From DASYGT01 sp035999365 (lineage in GTDB: Bacteria > Actinomycetota > Actinomycetes > Mycobacteriales > Jatrophihabitantaceae), in the NCBI GenBank assembly GCA_035999365.1, contig DASYGT010000028.1, positions 4,796-68,795 of the forward strand: a stretch of DNA of 64,000 bases, written 5' to 3'. A model generated the notes under the pieces. It saw nothing but the letters and a program-made list of their open reading frames with translations, was not told the DNA's origin and did not search any database. The translations under genes and the position numbers were made by a program. Of the stretch, positions 15,906-24,444 are shown in pieces. Positions within the stretch are counted from its first letter, which is position 1; every line of letters starts with the position of its first letter.

Positions 15906-17554
15906 GTACGCGCTTCACCTACGCCGACGTGCGTCGCCGCAACGACTCGGCGTGGCTGTTGCCCAACGACGGGTCGCGCACCAATCACCACCTCCGCAAC
16001 GACATGCGCCGCTACGCCGACGGCGACGAGGTAGACGTCGTGGTGGTGGGCGCCGGGGCCGGCGGTGGCGTATTGACGCAGCGGTTGGCCCGCGCCGGGT
16101 GGCGAGTGGTCTGCATCGACGCCGGGCCGTTCTGGGATCCGGACCGCGATTGGGTCAGCGACGAACGCGGTGCCCACGTCCTGTACTGGACCGAACCCCG
16201 GCAGATCGGCGGTGGCGATCCGGTCCCGCTCGGATCGAACAACTCCGGGCGTGGCGTCGGCGGCTCGATGGTGCACTTCGCCGGCTACGTCCCGCGGCTG
16301 CATCCATCGGATTTCCGGACCTTCACCGACAACGGCGTCGGCGCCGACTGGCCCATCGACTACGGCGATCTCAAGCCGTACTACGAGGCGATCGAGGCCG
16401 AACTCCCAGTGGCGGGGGAGGCGTGGCCGTGGGGCGATCCGCACCGGTACCCGCACCATGCGCATCCGGTCGGCGGCAACGGTGCGATCTTCCAGCGTGG
16501 GGCGGACGCGCTCGGCATCGGCGCGCGAGTCGGACCGGTCGCCATCCCGAATGGACGCTTCGGCAACCGTCCGCACTGCATCTATCGCGGCTTCTGCCTG
16601 CAGGGGTGCAAGGTCAACGCGAAAGCGAGCCCGTTGATCACCCACATCCCGGACGCCTTGGCGCACGGCGCGGAGATCCGCGCTGATTCACACGTGAGCC
16701 GCGTGCTGGTCGACGAGCGGACCAACCGGGCGAACGGCGTGACCTACCTGCGTGACGGACGCGAGTACCGCCAACGGGCCAAGATCGTTGTCGTCGCGGG
16801 CTATTCGATCGAGACGCCGCGCCTGCTGCTGCTGTCGGCGACGCCGGCACATCCGCAGGGCCTGGGTAATGAGCACGATCAGGTCGGGCGGTACCTCATG
16901 GTGCAGGGCGCCCCGCAGACCGCAGGGCGCTTCGCCGAGGAGATCCGGATGTACAAGGCACCGCCACCCGAGGTGTCCAGCGAGGAGTTCTACGAGGACG
17001 ACCCGGCCAAGCCGTACCGACGCGGGTGGTCGATCCAGACCGTCAGCCCGCTGCCCATCACGTGGGCCGAGCACGTCGCCGCGCAGGGACACTGGGGGGC
17101 GAACCTGCGAAAGGCGATGCGCGACTACGTCCACTGGGCGACGCTCGGAGCACTGTGCGAGTTCCTCCCTCATGCCGACAACCGCGTCACGCTCGCCGAT
17201 GAGACCGATCGCCACGGGCTTCCCGTCGCGCATTTCGCCTACACCAAGGGCGAGAACGATTCGATGCTCGTGAAGGCGGCGACGCGATCGATGGAGGACA
17301 TCTTGCGCGCGGCGGGTGCGGAAGATGTCATGACGATCGAGCGGGTTGCACACCTCGTGGGCGGCGCGCGCATGGCGGCCTCGGCCGAAAAGGGCGTCAT
17401 CGACGCCGACCACCGCGTGTACGGCGTCGACAACCTGTACGTCTGCGACGGCTCCGTGTTGCCCACCCAGGGTTCGGCCAACCCTGCGCTCACGATCATG
17501 GCGCTGGCGGCAAGACTCGCCGACCGCATGATCGCCCACGGGCGTGCGGCATGA
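15902..17554 (+). CDS. GMC oxidoreductase, gluconate/sugar dehydrogenase flavoprotein-like
   Basis: The 550-residue protein has the FAD-binding GAGAGGG at residues 50-56, a second strand ending CIDAGP, the GMC signature region around GRGVGGSMVHFAGY, and a C-terminal motif with catalytic-type residues (GGARMAAS ... LYVCDGSVLPTQGSANPALTIM). A Cys-rich stretch (CIYRGFCLQGCKVNAKAS) matches gluconate 2-dehydrogenase large subunits. The enzyme likely oxidises a sugar, sugar acid or polyol. It is coupled on both sides by 4-base overlaps, upstream to subunit 3 and downstream to an enolase-superfamily enzyme. Confidence 0.92.
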   Translation: MSTRFTYADVRRRNDSAWLLPNDGSRTNHHLRNDMRRYADGDEVDVVVVGAGAGGGVLTQRLARAGWRVVCIDAGPFWDPDRDWVSDERGAHVLYWTEPRQIGGGDPVPLGSNNSGRGVGGSMVHFAGYVPRLHPSDFRTFTDNGVGADWPIDYGDLKPYYEAIEAELPVAGEAWPWGDPHRYPHHAHPVGGNGAIFQRGADALGIGARVGPVAIPNGRFGNRPHCIYRGFCLQGCKVNAKASPLITHIPDALAHGAEIRADSHVSRVLVDERTNRANGVTYLRDGREYRQRAKIVVVAGYSIETPRLLLLSATPAHPQGLGNEHDQVGRYLMVQGAPQTAGRFAEEIRMYKAPPPEVSSEEFYEDDPAKPYRRGWSIQTVSPLPITWAEHVAAQGHWGANLRKAMRDYVHWATLGALCEFLPHADNRVTLADETDRHGLPVAHFAYTKGENDSMLVKAATRSMEDILRAAGAEDVMTIERVAHLVGGARMAASAEKGVIDADHRVYGVDNLYVCDGSVLPTQGSANPALTIMALAARLADRMIAHGRAA

Positions 17555-18624
17555 AGATCGATCGTCTCGACGTCACGGTGTACCGCGTGCCGACCGAGCG
17601 CCCGGAGGCCGACGGAACGTTCGACTGGACGGCGACGACCGCCGTGGTGGTGACCGCAATTGCCGGCGACGCTGAGGGCGTCGGGTGGACCTACAGCACC
17701 GGTGCTGCAGCGGCTGTGGTGAGCGATCTACTCGAAGGCGCCGTCATCGGCCGAGCGGTCGAGGATGTCGGGGCGTGCTTCGAGGCGATGCGCCGCGCCT
17801 GTCGGAACGTCGGCACCCGCGGGTTGGTGATGCAGGCGATCAGCGCCGTCGACATCGCACTGTGGGACCTGAAGGCGCGAACACGAGACATGTCGCTGTC
17901 TGCTCTCTTCGGCGCCGCACGGTCCGGGGTGCCCATCTACGGATCCGGCGGATTCACCACGATGACGGACGCCGAGCTCGCTGAGCAGATCGCGCAGTGG
18001 CGTGAGCTCGGGTGCGGTGCCGTGAAGATCAAGATCGGGGAGGCGTGGGGCTCCTGTGTGGGGCGCGACCTCGACAGAGTGCGCCAGTTGGCCGACCAGG
18101 CGAGCGGCGCCGCGCTGATGGTTGATGCGAACGGCGGGTACACGCAAGATCAGGCGCGACGCGTCGGCGCCGCCCTCGACGACCTCGGTGTCGTGTGGTT
18201 CGAAGAGCCCGTGAGCAGCGACGACATCCACGGGCTGGGCACCGTGCGCCAGGCCGTGCGGTGTGCGGTGGCCGCGGGCGAGTACGTCTCCGACGAGTTC
18301 GAGGCCGCCGGCCTGTGCGACGTTGTCGACTGCCTGCAGCTCGACGCCACCCGGTGCGGCGGTTACACGGGCTTCATGCGGTGTTCCGCTGTAGCCCGTG
18401 CGAACAACCTGCAGGTGTCGGCGCACTGTGCGCCTGCGCTCCACGTGCCGATCGCGGCCGCGACGACCAACCTCCGGCACCTGGAGTACTTCGCCGACCA
18501 CGTGCGCCTCGAACCGCTGCTGTTCGACGGCATACCCGTGGCCCTTGGCGGGGTGCTGACTGCGAACGAGTCGGCCGGTCATGGGTATCGGGTCGGTTCA
18601 GGCGCCAGGGAGTATCGGATCTGA
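17551..18624 (+). CDS. Enolase-superfamily sugar-acid dehydratase/racemase (MR subgroup)
   Basis: The 357-residue protein has the mandelate-racemase subgroup catalytic set: K159-x-K161, metal ligands D192, E218 and E244, and the D265/H292 dyad. That combination usually means sugar-acid dehydratase or racemase activity, or lactone cycloisomerisation. It overlaps the GMC gene by ATGA, so the pathway probably oxidises a sugar to an acid or lactone and then acts on it here. It converges with the collagen-like gene 40 bases downstream. Exact substrate not predictable. Confidence 0.92.
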   Translation: MKIDRLDVTVYRVPTERPEADGTFDWTATTAVVVTAIAGDAEGVGWTYSTGAAAAVVSDLLEGAVIGRAVEDVGACFEAMRRACRNVGTRGLVMQAISAVDIALWDLKARTRDMSLSALFGAARSGVPIYGSGGFTTMTDAELAEQIAQWRELGCGAVKIKIGEAWGSCVGRDLDRVRQLADQASGAALMVDANGGYTQDQARRVGAALDDLGVVWFEEPVSSDDIHGLGTVRQAVRCAVAAGEYVSDEFEAAGLCDVVDCLQLDATRCGGYTGFMRCSAVARANNLQVSAHCAPALHVPIAAATTNLRHLEYFADHVRLEPLLFDGIPVALGGVLTANESAGHGYRVGSGAREYRI

Positions 18625-18664
18625 GCTCACGGCGTCGGCCAATACCGGAGAAAGACGACGCCCC

Positions 18665-19264
18665 TCAGGGTTTCGAGATGCAGAGGGCGGTCGTCGTCAA
18701 CTTGACGTCTCCGCCGGAGCGGTTCCAGACCTGACCAACCCAAGTATCGCCGGCGGGATCGTCTTCCAATATTGTGACGTCGACCGGGTTGCCGAGATCA
18801 GGTTCCTCACGCATCCGCACTCCGCCGCCTACCGGGGTCTTACCCGCTGGGCACGCTGCCACGACAAACTTGGATTTCCCGTCAGCGACCACCGCGGCAT
18901 TGGTCACCGTGGTCAGGGATGCCGACGTGGCCGGGCCCGCTGGGCCGGTCGGACCTGTTGCGCCCGTCGCGCCCGTCGCGCCTGTGGGGCCGGTTGGTCC
19001 TGCTGGACCTGTTGCGCCCTGAATGCCCTGCTGGTTCCACGTCAGAGTGGTGTCACCCCTCGGGCACGAGCCTTTGGCCGTATCGATGACGAACAACGGC
19101 GCGACCACGCCCGCGTTCGCGGCCCCAGTGACGTAGCAGGCAGTAATGGTGCCGCTGGCGGCGGGGATGGACGCAACGGCCATGCCGCCGATACCCAATG
19201 CGACGCCGCAGGCCGCGACACCGATCACGAGAGCTCTAGCCCCAAAAAGCCGTCTACGAGACAT
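18665..19264 (-). CDS. Secreted collagen-like repeat protein
   Basis: The 199-residue protein has a signal peptide (MSRRRLFGARALVIGVAACG, cleavage probably after AVA near residue 31). Next comes a short domain with two cysteines (ACYVTG, GSCPRGDTTLTWNQQG), eleven Gly-X-Y triplets at residues 80-112, and a C-terminal domain with ACPAGKTPVGGG. This layout is a known actinobacterial family of exported collagen-like proteins. The ATG 19264 has a good ribosome site (AGAAGGA). It may form trimers on or outside the cell. It stands alone, convergent with the enolase-superfamily gene. Confidence 0.88.
   Translation of the reverse strand: MSRRRLFGARALVIGVAACGVALGIGGMAVASIPAASGTITACYVTGAANAGVVAPLFVIDTAKGSCPRGDTTLTWNQQGIQGATGPAGPTGPTGATGATGATGPTGPAGPATSASLTTVTNAAVVADGKSKFVVAACPAGKTPVGGGVRMREEPDLGNPVDVTILEDDPAGDTWVGQVWNRSGGDVKLTTTALCISKP
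18929..19027 (-). repeat. Collagen-like Gly-X-Y coding repeat
   Basis: Eleven consecutive Gly-X-Y triplets are encoded, with imperfect 9-base direct repeats (for example GCGCCCGTC twice in a row on the plus strand). X and Y are mostly Pro, Thr and Ala. Such tracts change length by slippage. Confidence 0.85.
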
Positions 19265-19405
19265 TGGTAATCCTTCTGTCAGGGGTAGCCGCTGACCCCG
19301 CGCCAGCAACAGGACGTACGCCTGTTACAACGTGAGTTCGCCCGGAGAAGGTTGCATCGCCATGAACGATCGGCGATGACGGCAATCTCGCGACGGCCCG
19401 AAGGG

Positions 19406-19966
19406 CTACGTCGCCGGCCGGTACCGGAGGAAGACGACGTCGCTGGCGAAGCGATGCGACTCGACCAGTTCGAGCGATAGGTGCACGTCCTGTGGCAACC
19501 ACGGCTTGCCGCCGCCCACGATCACAGGAACGACGAACAGCTGTAGTTCATCGACAAGGTTCGCGGCGATGGCCTGACCTGCCAGGTCAGCACCGCCCAC
19601 GGTCAGATCGTCGCCGCTCGCCGACTTCAGGTGCCGGATCGCCTCGGCGTCGAAGCGTCGTTCGAGCCGAGTCTTCGCGCTCGACACCGAGTCCAGCGTC
19701 CGGGAGTAGACGATCTTCTGCGCCGCCTGCCAGATGCGGGTGAAGTCACGATGCAGGGCGGACACGCTGTCGTCGAATGGCGCGCTCTCCCAATAGAGCA
19801 TCGTGTCGTACATCCGGCGCCCGTACAGGTACGTGCCGACGGAGCGTTCGAGTTCGTTGACGAAGCCGTGCACCTCGGCATCGGGTGCGCCCCAGTCGAA
19901 CGCACCGTTGGCGTCCTCGATGTAGCCGTCCAGCGACGCAATCGCCGAGTAGATCAAGCTCCCCAT
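19406..19966 (-). CDS. Dihydrofolate-reductase-fold (RibD C-terminal domain) protein
   Basis: The 186-residue protein has the RibD-C/DHFR fold: SAIASLDGYIEDANGAFDW, YGRRMYDTM, LTVGGADLAGQAIAANLVDELQLFVVPVIVGGG. This family reduces pterins or flavin precursors with NADPH, but many stand-alone members are uncharacterised. ATG 19966 is chosen because similarity starts there; the ArsR stop is 6 bases upstream. It is the last gene of an SRPBCC/ArsR/DHFR-like operon, a common actinobacterial association. Confidence 0.9.
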   Translation of the reverse strand: MGSLIYSAIASLDGYIEDANGAFDWGAPDAEVHGFVNELERSVGTYLYGRRMYDTMLYWESAPFDDSVSALHRDFTRIWQAAQKIVYSRTLDSVSSAKTRLERRFDAEAIRHLKSASGDDLTVGGADLAGQAIAANLVDELQLFVVPVIVGGGKPWLPQDVHLSLELVESHRFASDVVFLRYRPAT

Positions 19967-19971
19967 TACCC

Positions 19972-20289
19972 TCAACCACCCGCCTGTTCGGCTCGCGCCT
20001 TCAACGCGAGAAGTCGTGAATCCCACTGCCGGGCCAACGCCGACATCCAATCAGCGGTGTCGGCGAGCGGTGCGCTGCGCACTTGAAACAGCACCTCGCG
20101 CCCGGCGCGGGTCGAGCTGACCAACCCCGTTTCCTGCAGGACGCCCAGGTGGCGCAAGACCATCTGCCTGCTGATGGGCAGTTCTCGTGCGAGGGCCGAG
20201 GCGCTGGCTGCCGGGTGGGCAGCCAGCGCCTCGAGCACGCGCCGCCGCGTGGGGTCGGCGAGCGCGGCGAGCACGCTCTCGACACTCAT
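19972..20289 (-). CDS. ArsR-family winged-helix repressor
   Basis: The 105-residue protein is one ArsR domain: LADPTRRRVLEALAAHPAASASALARELPISRQMVLRHLGVLQETGLV, then the wing RAGREVLFQV. It lacks the metal-binding cysteine motif of classical ArsR, as in the SRPBCC-linked (SdpR-like) subgroup. It lies between the SRPBCC gene and the DHFR-like gene and should autoregulate the operon through the paired palindromes at 20763-20813. Confidence 0.92.
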   Translation of the reverse strand: MSVESVLAALADPTRRRVLEALAAHPAASASALARELPISRQMVLRHLGVLQETGLVSSTRAGREVLFQVRSAPLADTADWMSALARQWDSRLLALKARAEQAGG

Positions 20290-20299
20290 GCGCAGCGAC

Positions 20300-20731
20300 T
20301 CACGCCTCTGCGCGAGTGCGCAGCGATGCGAGTTCTTGACCCCAACCGCCCGTGTTGGATTCGAAGCTCTGCGCCTTGATCTCCTCGGTCGCGTCGAGTT
20401 TCGAGAAACCGCTTTCCACGACAGCGACGGTCACGCCGGTGTCGGAGGGCGTCACCGTGAACTCGATCAGGGTCGTGCGGCCGGCATCCAGATCGGAGCC
20501 CGGGAAGCTGCTCGCCCAGCGGAAGGCGGCGTACGTCTTGGGACGCATCTCGACCACCTCGACGGGGAAGCGGCCCCACTTCTCCGACTCGCGGATCACG
20601 ACAGCGCCCGGGGTGCGGTCGGCGTCGGTGCCGGCGTCGCTCGGCACCCACCAGCCCGGCTCGGTGACGAGGTCCCAGACCCGGTCGAGTGGTGCCGAGA
20701 TGGCGATGCTCGTTTCGATGGTGTCCTGCAT
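20300..20731 (-). CDS. SRPBCC/AHSA1-type protein
   Basis: The 143-residue protein carries the activator-of-Hsp90-ATPase-like START fold: TIETSIAISAPLDRVWDLVTEPGWWVPSD near the start and the amphipathic C-terminal helix. ATG 20731 has a strong ribosome site (AAGGAG). It is the first gene of the operon with ArsR and the DHFR-like protein. In this common arrangement the SRPBCC protein probably binds or modifies a small hydrophobic compound. The ligand is unknown. Confidence 0.9.
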   Translation of the reverse strand: MQDTIETSIAISAPLDRVWDLVTEPGWWVPSDAGTDADRTPGAVVIRESEKWGRFPVEVVEMRPKTYAAFRWASSFPGSDLDAGRTTLIEFTVTPSDTGVTVAVVESGFSKLDATEEIKAQSFESNTGGWGQELASLRTRAEA

Positions 20732-20762
20732 GGTGGCTCCTTGGAGGTCCGAAGGGGAATGT

Positions 20763-20813
20763 TGCAACTCCAGAGTTGCACATCCTGGGCTAAGACGCAA
20801 CCCTAGAGTTGCA
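20763..20813. promoter_or_regulatory. Two ArsR operator palindromes
   Basis: TGCAACTCCAGAGTTGCA (20763-20780) is a perfect palindrome with 8-bp arms around CA. CGCAACCCTAGAGTTGCA (20796-20813) is a second copy with two mismatches. Centres are 33 bases apart, about three helical turns. They lie 32 bases upstream of the SRPBCC start and are the expected sites for the ArsR protein encoded next. The second copy is weaker, suggesting cooperative binding. Confidence 0.8.
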
Positions 20814-20941
20814 GGTCAGAGAAGGCGTACTCGCCCGGCGCGACCAGGCGGTCATTCGAGCGACAATCGTTACCAAACAGGCCTCGGTTGCGGCATCAAC
20901 TAGCCGCTACGGTGTGTGACGCACATCATGAGGAGGCTGCG

Positions 20942-21763
20942 GTGGGTGGTCTGGTCGTGCGCGACGTGAGCGTGCGATTCGGCGGTCTTGCTGCGCTTCA
21001 AGACGTCTCCTTCGACGTTCCCCCGGGCGCCGTCGTCGGCATCATCGGCCCCAACGGTGCAGGCAAGACGACCCTCTTCAACGTCATCACCGGGTTCGTC
21101 CGCCCCACGGCCGGTGAGCTGAGCTGGGAAGACAAGCCGCTGCGCCCGTCGCCGGAAAAACTCGTCACGTCCGGGATCGCCCGCACGCTGCAGGCGGTCG
21201 GGCTGTTCCCGCAGCTGACCGCGCTCGAGAACGTCATGGTCGGTGCGGCGCGCTCACGTAAGGCCGGTTTCGCGAGTGCCCTGTTCGCACTTCCTCGCTC
21301 GGATCGCGACGAGCGCCGCCTAGAGGCGGACGCGTTGGCGTGGCTGGATCGCCTCGGTGTGGGCGACGCGGCACATCGCCTACCCACGGCACTGCCTTAC
21401 CCGGTGCAGAAGCAGGTCGCCCTCGCCCGGGCCCTCGTCAGCCGACCCCGCCTGCTATTGCTCGACGAACCGGCCGGTGGCCTGGGCAGCAGCGACATCG
21501 CGGCCCTCGGAGACCTGATCCGGTCATTGCCGAAGTCCGGCGAGTCGCCGTGTTCGGTGTTGCTGGTCGAGCACCACATGGACCTCGTCATGGACGTATG
21601 CGACCAGGTCGTCGTACTCGACTTCGGCGTGCGCGTCTCGGTCGGCACGCCGGCGCAGGTCAAGGCCGATCCCGCCGTCGCGTCGGCCTACCTCGGCGTC
21701 GACGTGCCGCCGGACTCTCAGCTGCACGTCGGCGCCGCACCGGCGCACGGGGATGGCCAATGA
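20942..21763 (+). CDS. livG: Branched-chain amino acid-type ABC transporter ATPase
   Basis: The 273-residue protein has Walker A GPNGAGKT (residues 36-43), a family-typical LivG insert, the signature-position segment LPYPVQKQVALARAL (degenerate, as is common in LivG) and Walker B LLLLDEPAGG. The GTG start at 20942 is set by a strong AGGAGG a few bases upstream. It starts a five-gene importer operon and overlaps livF by ATGA. The transporter class takes up branched-chain amino acids, urea or short amides; the substrate is not evident here. Confidence 0.93.
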   Translation: MGGLVVRDVSVRFGGLAALQDVSFDVPPGAVVGIIGPNGAGKTTLFNVITGFVRPTAGELSWEDKPLRPSPEKLVTSGIARTLQAVGLFPQLTALENVMVGAARSRKAGFASALFALPRSDRDERRLEADALAWLDRLGVGDAAHRLPTALPYPVQKQVALARALVSRPRLLLLDEPAGGLGSSDIAALGDLIRSLPKSGESPCSVLLVEHHMDLVMDVCDQVVVLDFGVRVSVGTPAQVKADPAVASAYLGVDVPPDSQLHVGAAPAHGDGQ

Positions 21764-22485
21764 CCGCCCTCCTCGACGTCGAGAACCTGTGCGCCGGATA
21801 CGGGCGCGTCGCGGTGCTGCACGAGGTGACGCTCCAGCTCGAGCCCGCGAAGATCACCGCAGTGCTCGGTGCGAACGGCGCCGGCAAGACGACGTTGTTG
21901 CGCACCCTGTCCGGGCTGCTCACGCCCACCGCAGGATCGATCCGACTCGGCGGCGCCGACCTGCGCAAGGTGCCGGTCGAGCGTCTCGTGACGCACGGTG
22001 TCGCGCACGTCCCGGAGGGGCGTGGCGTGATCGAGGAGCTCACGGTGGACGACAACCTGCGGCTGGGCGGGCTGTGGCGACGCGGCTCCGGCGCGGCCCG
22101 CGAGACGACCAAGGCCATCGACGAGGTGTACGGGATCTTCGAACCGCTCGCCCGCCGCCGGCGCAACCACGGACACCAGCTGTCGGGCGGCGAAAGGCAG
22201 ATGCTCGCCCTCGGCCGCGCACTCGTCGCCCGCCCGTCGCTGCTCCTGCTCGACGAGCCCTCCCTCGGACTCGCGCCACTCGTCGCCGCTCAGATCATGG
22301 CTCTGCTGCGCACGCTGCGCGACACCACCGGGCTGGCAGTGCTTCTCGTCGAGCAGAACGTGCGCAGCGCGCTCGCCATCGCCGACCACGGCGTGGTGCT
22401 CGCCCTGGGCAAGGTCGTCGCCAGCGGACCGGCGGCTGAGCTGCAGGCGGACGAGAACCTTCGACACGCCTACCTGGGGTTCTGA
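21760..22485 (+). CDS. livF: Branched-chain amino acid-type ABC transporter ATPase
   Basis: The 241-residue protein has Walker A GANGAGKTT (37-45), signature LSGGERQMLALGRAL, Walker B LLLLDEPSLGLAP and the LivF-type VPEGRGVIEELTV segment. The ATG overlaps the livG stop. The length is typical. With livG it forms the cytoplasmic ATPase pair energising the two permeases downstream. Confidence 0.94.
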   Translation: MTALLDVENLCAGYGRVAVLHEVTLQLEPAKITAVLGANGAGKTTLLRTLSGLLTPTAGSIRLGGADLRKVPVERLVTHGVAHVPEGRGVIEELTVDDNLRLGGLWRRGSGAARETTKAIDEVYGIFEPLARRRRNHGHQLSGGERQMLALGRALVARPSLLLLDEPSLGLAPLVAAQIMALLRTLRDTTGLAVLLVEQNVRSALAIADHGVVLALGKVVASGPAAELQADENLRHAYLGF

Positions 22486-22495
22486 AGGCGACGAC

Positions 22496-23374
22496 ATGAG
22501 CCGATTCCTCTTCCTCACCTTCAACGGGCTGTCTTTCGGCGCCGTCTACGCAGCGGTGGCTCTGGCACTCGTCCTCATCTGGCGCACGACCCGCGTGCTG
22601 AACTTCGCACAGGGCGCGATGGCGACGGCCACCGCGTACGTCGCGATCTCGGTGACGCAGGCGACGCACTCGTACTGGCTCGGCTTCGCCGCCGCACTCG
22701 CCGCTGGCCTCGTGCTCGGCGCGATCGTTCAACTCACCGCGTTCCGGAAGGCAGAGCACGCCTCACCCCTGAACACGATCGTGATCGGCGTAGGGCTGCT
22801 CATTCTGATCGAGGCCATCGCCGGGATGATGTACGGCGCCGCGAACCGCGACTTTCCCCCGGCTTTCAGCACCAAGACCTATGCCGTCGGCAACACCGCG
22901 CTCTTCTCCAACCAGAACATCTTCACCGTCTGCTCGGTGCTCGGCCTGATGCTCGCGCTGGCTGCGTTGCTCACCTGGACGCCTTCGGGGCTGCGCATGC
23001 GTGCCGCCGCTTTCGCTCCCGAGGTGGCCCGCCTGCTCGGCGTGCGCGTCGGCCGCATGCTCACGCTCGGGTGGGCGCTCGCCGGACTGGTCGGCGCGCT
23101 CGCCGGCATGCTCGTGATCCCGACCGGCCTCGGCCTCTACCCGCAGGCGATGGACGGCGTGTTCGTCCTCGGCTTCGTCGGCGCGGTGGTCGGCGGACTC
23201 GAGAGCCCGGTCGGCGCGGTGGTCGGCGGTGTGATGACCGGTCTGGCGCTGTCCTACGCCAGTGGGTACGTGGGCAGCGACATCACCCAGCTCGCCGCGT
23301 TGGTGCTGCTCGTCGTCGTATTGCTCGCCCGCCCGAGCGGGTTGTTCAGCAAGCCACCGGCGAGGCGAGTCTGA
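22496..23374 (+). CDS. livH: Branched-chain amino acid-type ABC permease
   Basis: The 292-residue protein has eight or so hydrophobic segments, with the LivH signature NGLSFGAVYAAVALALVLIWRTTRVLNFAQGAM near the N-terminus and GLESPVGAVVGG in the late loop. It spans the membrane as one half of the translocation channel with LivM. It starts 10 bases after livF and its TGA overlaps the livM ATG. Confidence 0.93.
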   Translation: MSRFLFLTFNGLSFGAVYAAVALALVLIWRTTRVLNFAQGAMATATAYVAISVTQATHSYWLGFAAALAAGLVLGAIVQLTAFRKAEHASPLNTIVIGVGLLILIEAIAGMMYGAANRDFPPAFSTKTYAVGNTALFSNQNIFTVCSVLGLMLALAALLTWTPSGLRMRAAAFAPEVARLLGVRVGRMLTLGWALAGLVGALAGMLVIPTGLGLYPQAMDGVFVLGFVGAVVGGLESPVGAVVGGVMTGLALSYASGYVGSDITQLAALVLLVVVLLARPSGLFSKPPARRV

Positions 23375-24444
23375 TGCGCCGCCTCGCACACCTCTGGAGC
23401 GCGTCGACGTTGGCGCGGCACGTCGTGCTGCTCGCGATCGGTGTCGCGTTCGTCATCGTGCTCACCGCGACGTTCTCCGACTTCCACGACTTCCAACTCG
23501 CCACACTCGGTGCCTACCTGTGTGCTATCGCGGGCCTGACGGTCCTCACCGGCCTGAACGGGCAGGTGTCACTCGGCCATGCAGCACTCATGGCGATCGG
23601 CGCCTACACCGTCGCGCTTCTGCAGATGCACTTCTCGAATGCCGGTACGACCGGGGTGTGGGTGCTGCCGGTGTCACTGCTGGCCGGTGCCGCGGTCACC
23701 GCGGTCGCAGGGGCGGTGGTCGGCGTGGCGGCAGCTCGGCTGCGCGGCCCGTACCTGGCCGGTGCCACGCTGGCGCTCGGCGTCGCACTGCCGTCGATCA
23801 CGTCGCACTACACGTCGGTGTTCAAGGGCGACCAGGGGTTGTTCGTACCCTTCGACGGCCCACCCGCCTCGCTGGGCTCGACATTCACGCTCGAACACTG
23901 GCAGTCGTGGTTGAGCCTGTTCGCCGCGCTCCTCGTGCTGTTCTTCCTGGCGAACCTGAAGCGATCGGCGGTCGGGCGGCACATGCGGGCCGTTCGCGAC
24001 GACGAGATCGCCTCGGCGCTGTGCGGCCTGTCCGTGCCGCGGATACAGATTCAAGCGTTTGCCGTCAGCTCCGCCGCGGCCGGTCTCGGCGGCGGCGTTC
24101 TCGCCGTCGTTCTGCAGAATGCGTCGCCCGGCTCGTTCGATCTCGTGCTGTCGTTGACGCTTCTGTCGGCGGCGGTGATCGGTGGCCTCGGCACGCTGAC
24201 CGGCGCCGTGTGGGGCTCGATCGTCGTGATCTATCTCGGAACATTCATCCGTGACCGCGTGAACGACCTGCACCTGTCGGCCGCATCGACGGCAAAGCTG
24301 CACGACAACCTGCCGAACGCCGTCTACGGCTTGATGTTGATCCTCGTGATGCTCGCCCTTCCCGGCGGCATCCAGGGCCTGCTCCGCAGGCTGCCCGTGT
24401 TCGGTACCCACCGCTCCACCCCACACACAGGAGGTTCCGCATGA
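23374..24444 (+). CDS. livM: Branched-chain amino acid-type ABC permease
   Basis: The 356-residue protein has the LivM signature GLNGQVSLGHAALMAIGAY, the interface loop HMRAVRDDEIASALCGLSV, and GGLGTLTGAVWGSIVV. About ten transmembrane helices. ATG 23374 overlaps the livH stop. It overlaps the binding-protein gene by ATGA, so translation is coupled through the operon. Confidence 0.93.
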   Translation: MRRLAHLWSASTLARHVVLLAIGVAFVIVLTATFSDFHDFQLATLGAYLCAIAGLTVLTGLNGQVSLGHAALMAIGAYTVALLQMHFSNAGTTGVWVLPVSLLAGAAVTAVAGAVVGVAAARLRGPYLAGATLALGVALPSITSHYTSVFKGDQGLFVPFDGPPASLGSTFTLEHWQSWLSLFAALLVLFFLANLKRSAVGRHMRAVRDDEIASALCGLSVPRIQIQAFAVSSAAAGLGGGVLAVVLQNASPGSFDLVLSLTLLSAAVIGGLGTLTGAVWGSIVVIYLGTFIRDRVNDLHLSAASTAKLHDNLPNAVYGLMLILVMLALPGGIQGLLRRLPVFGTHRSTPHTGGSA

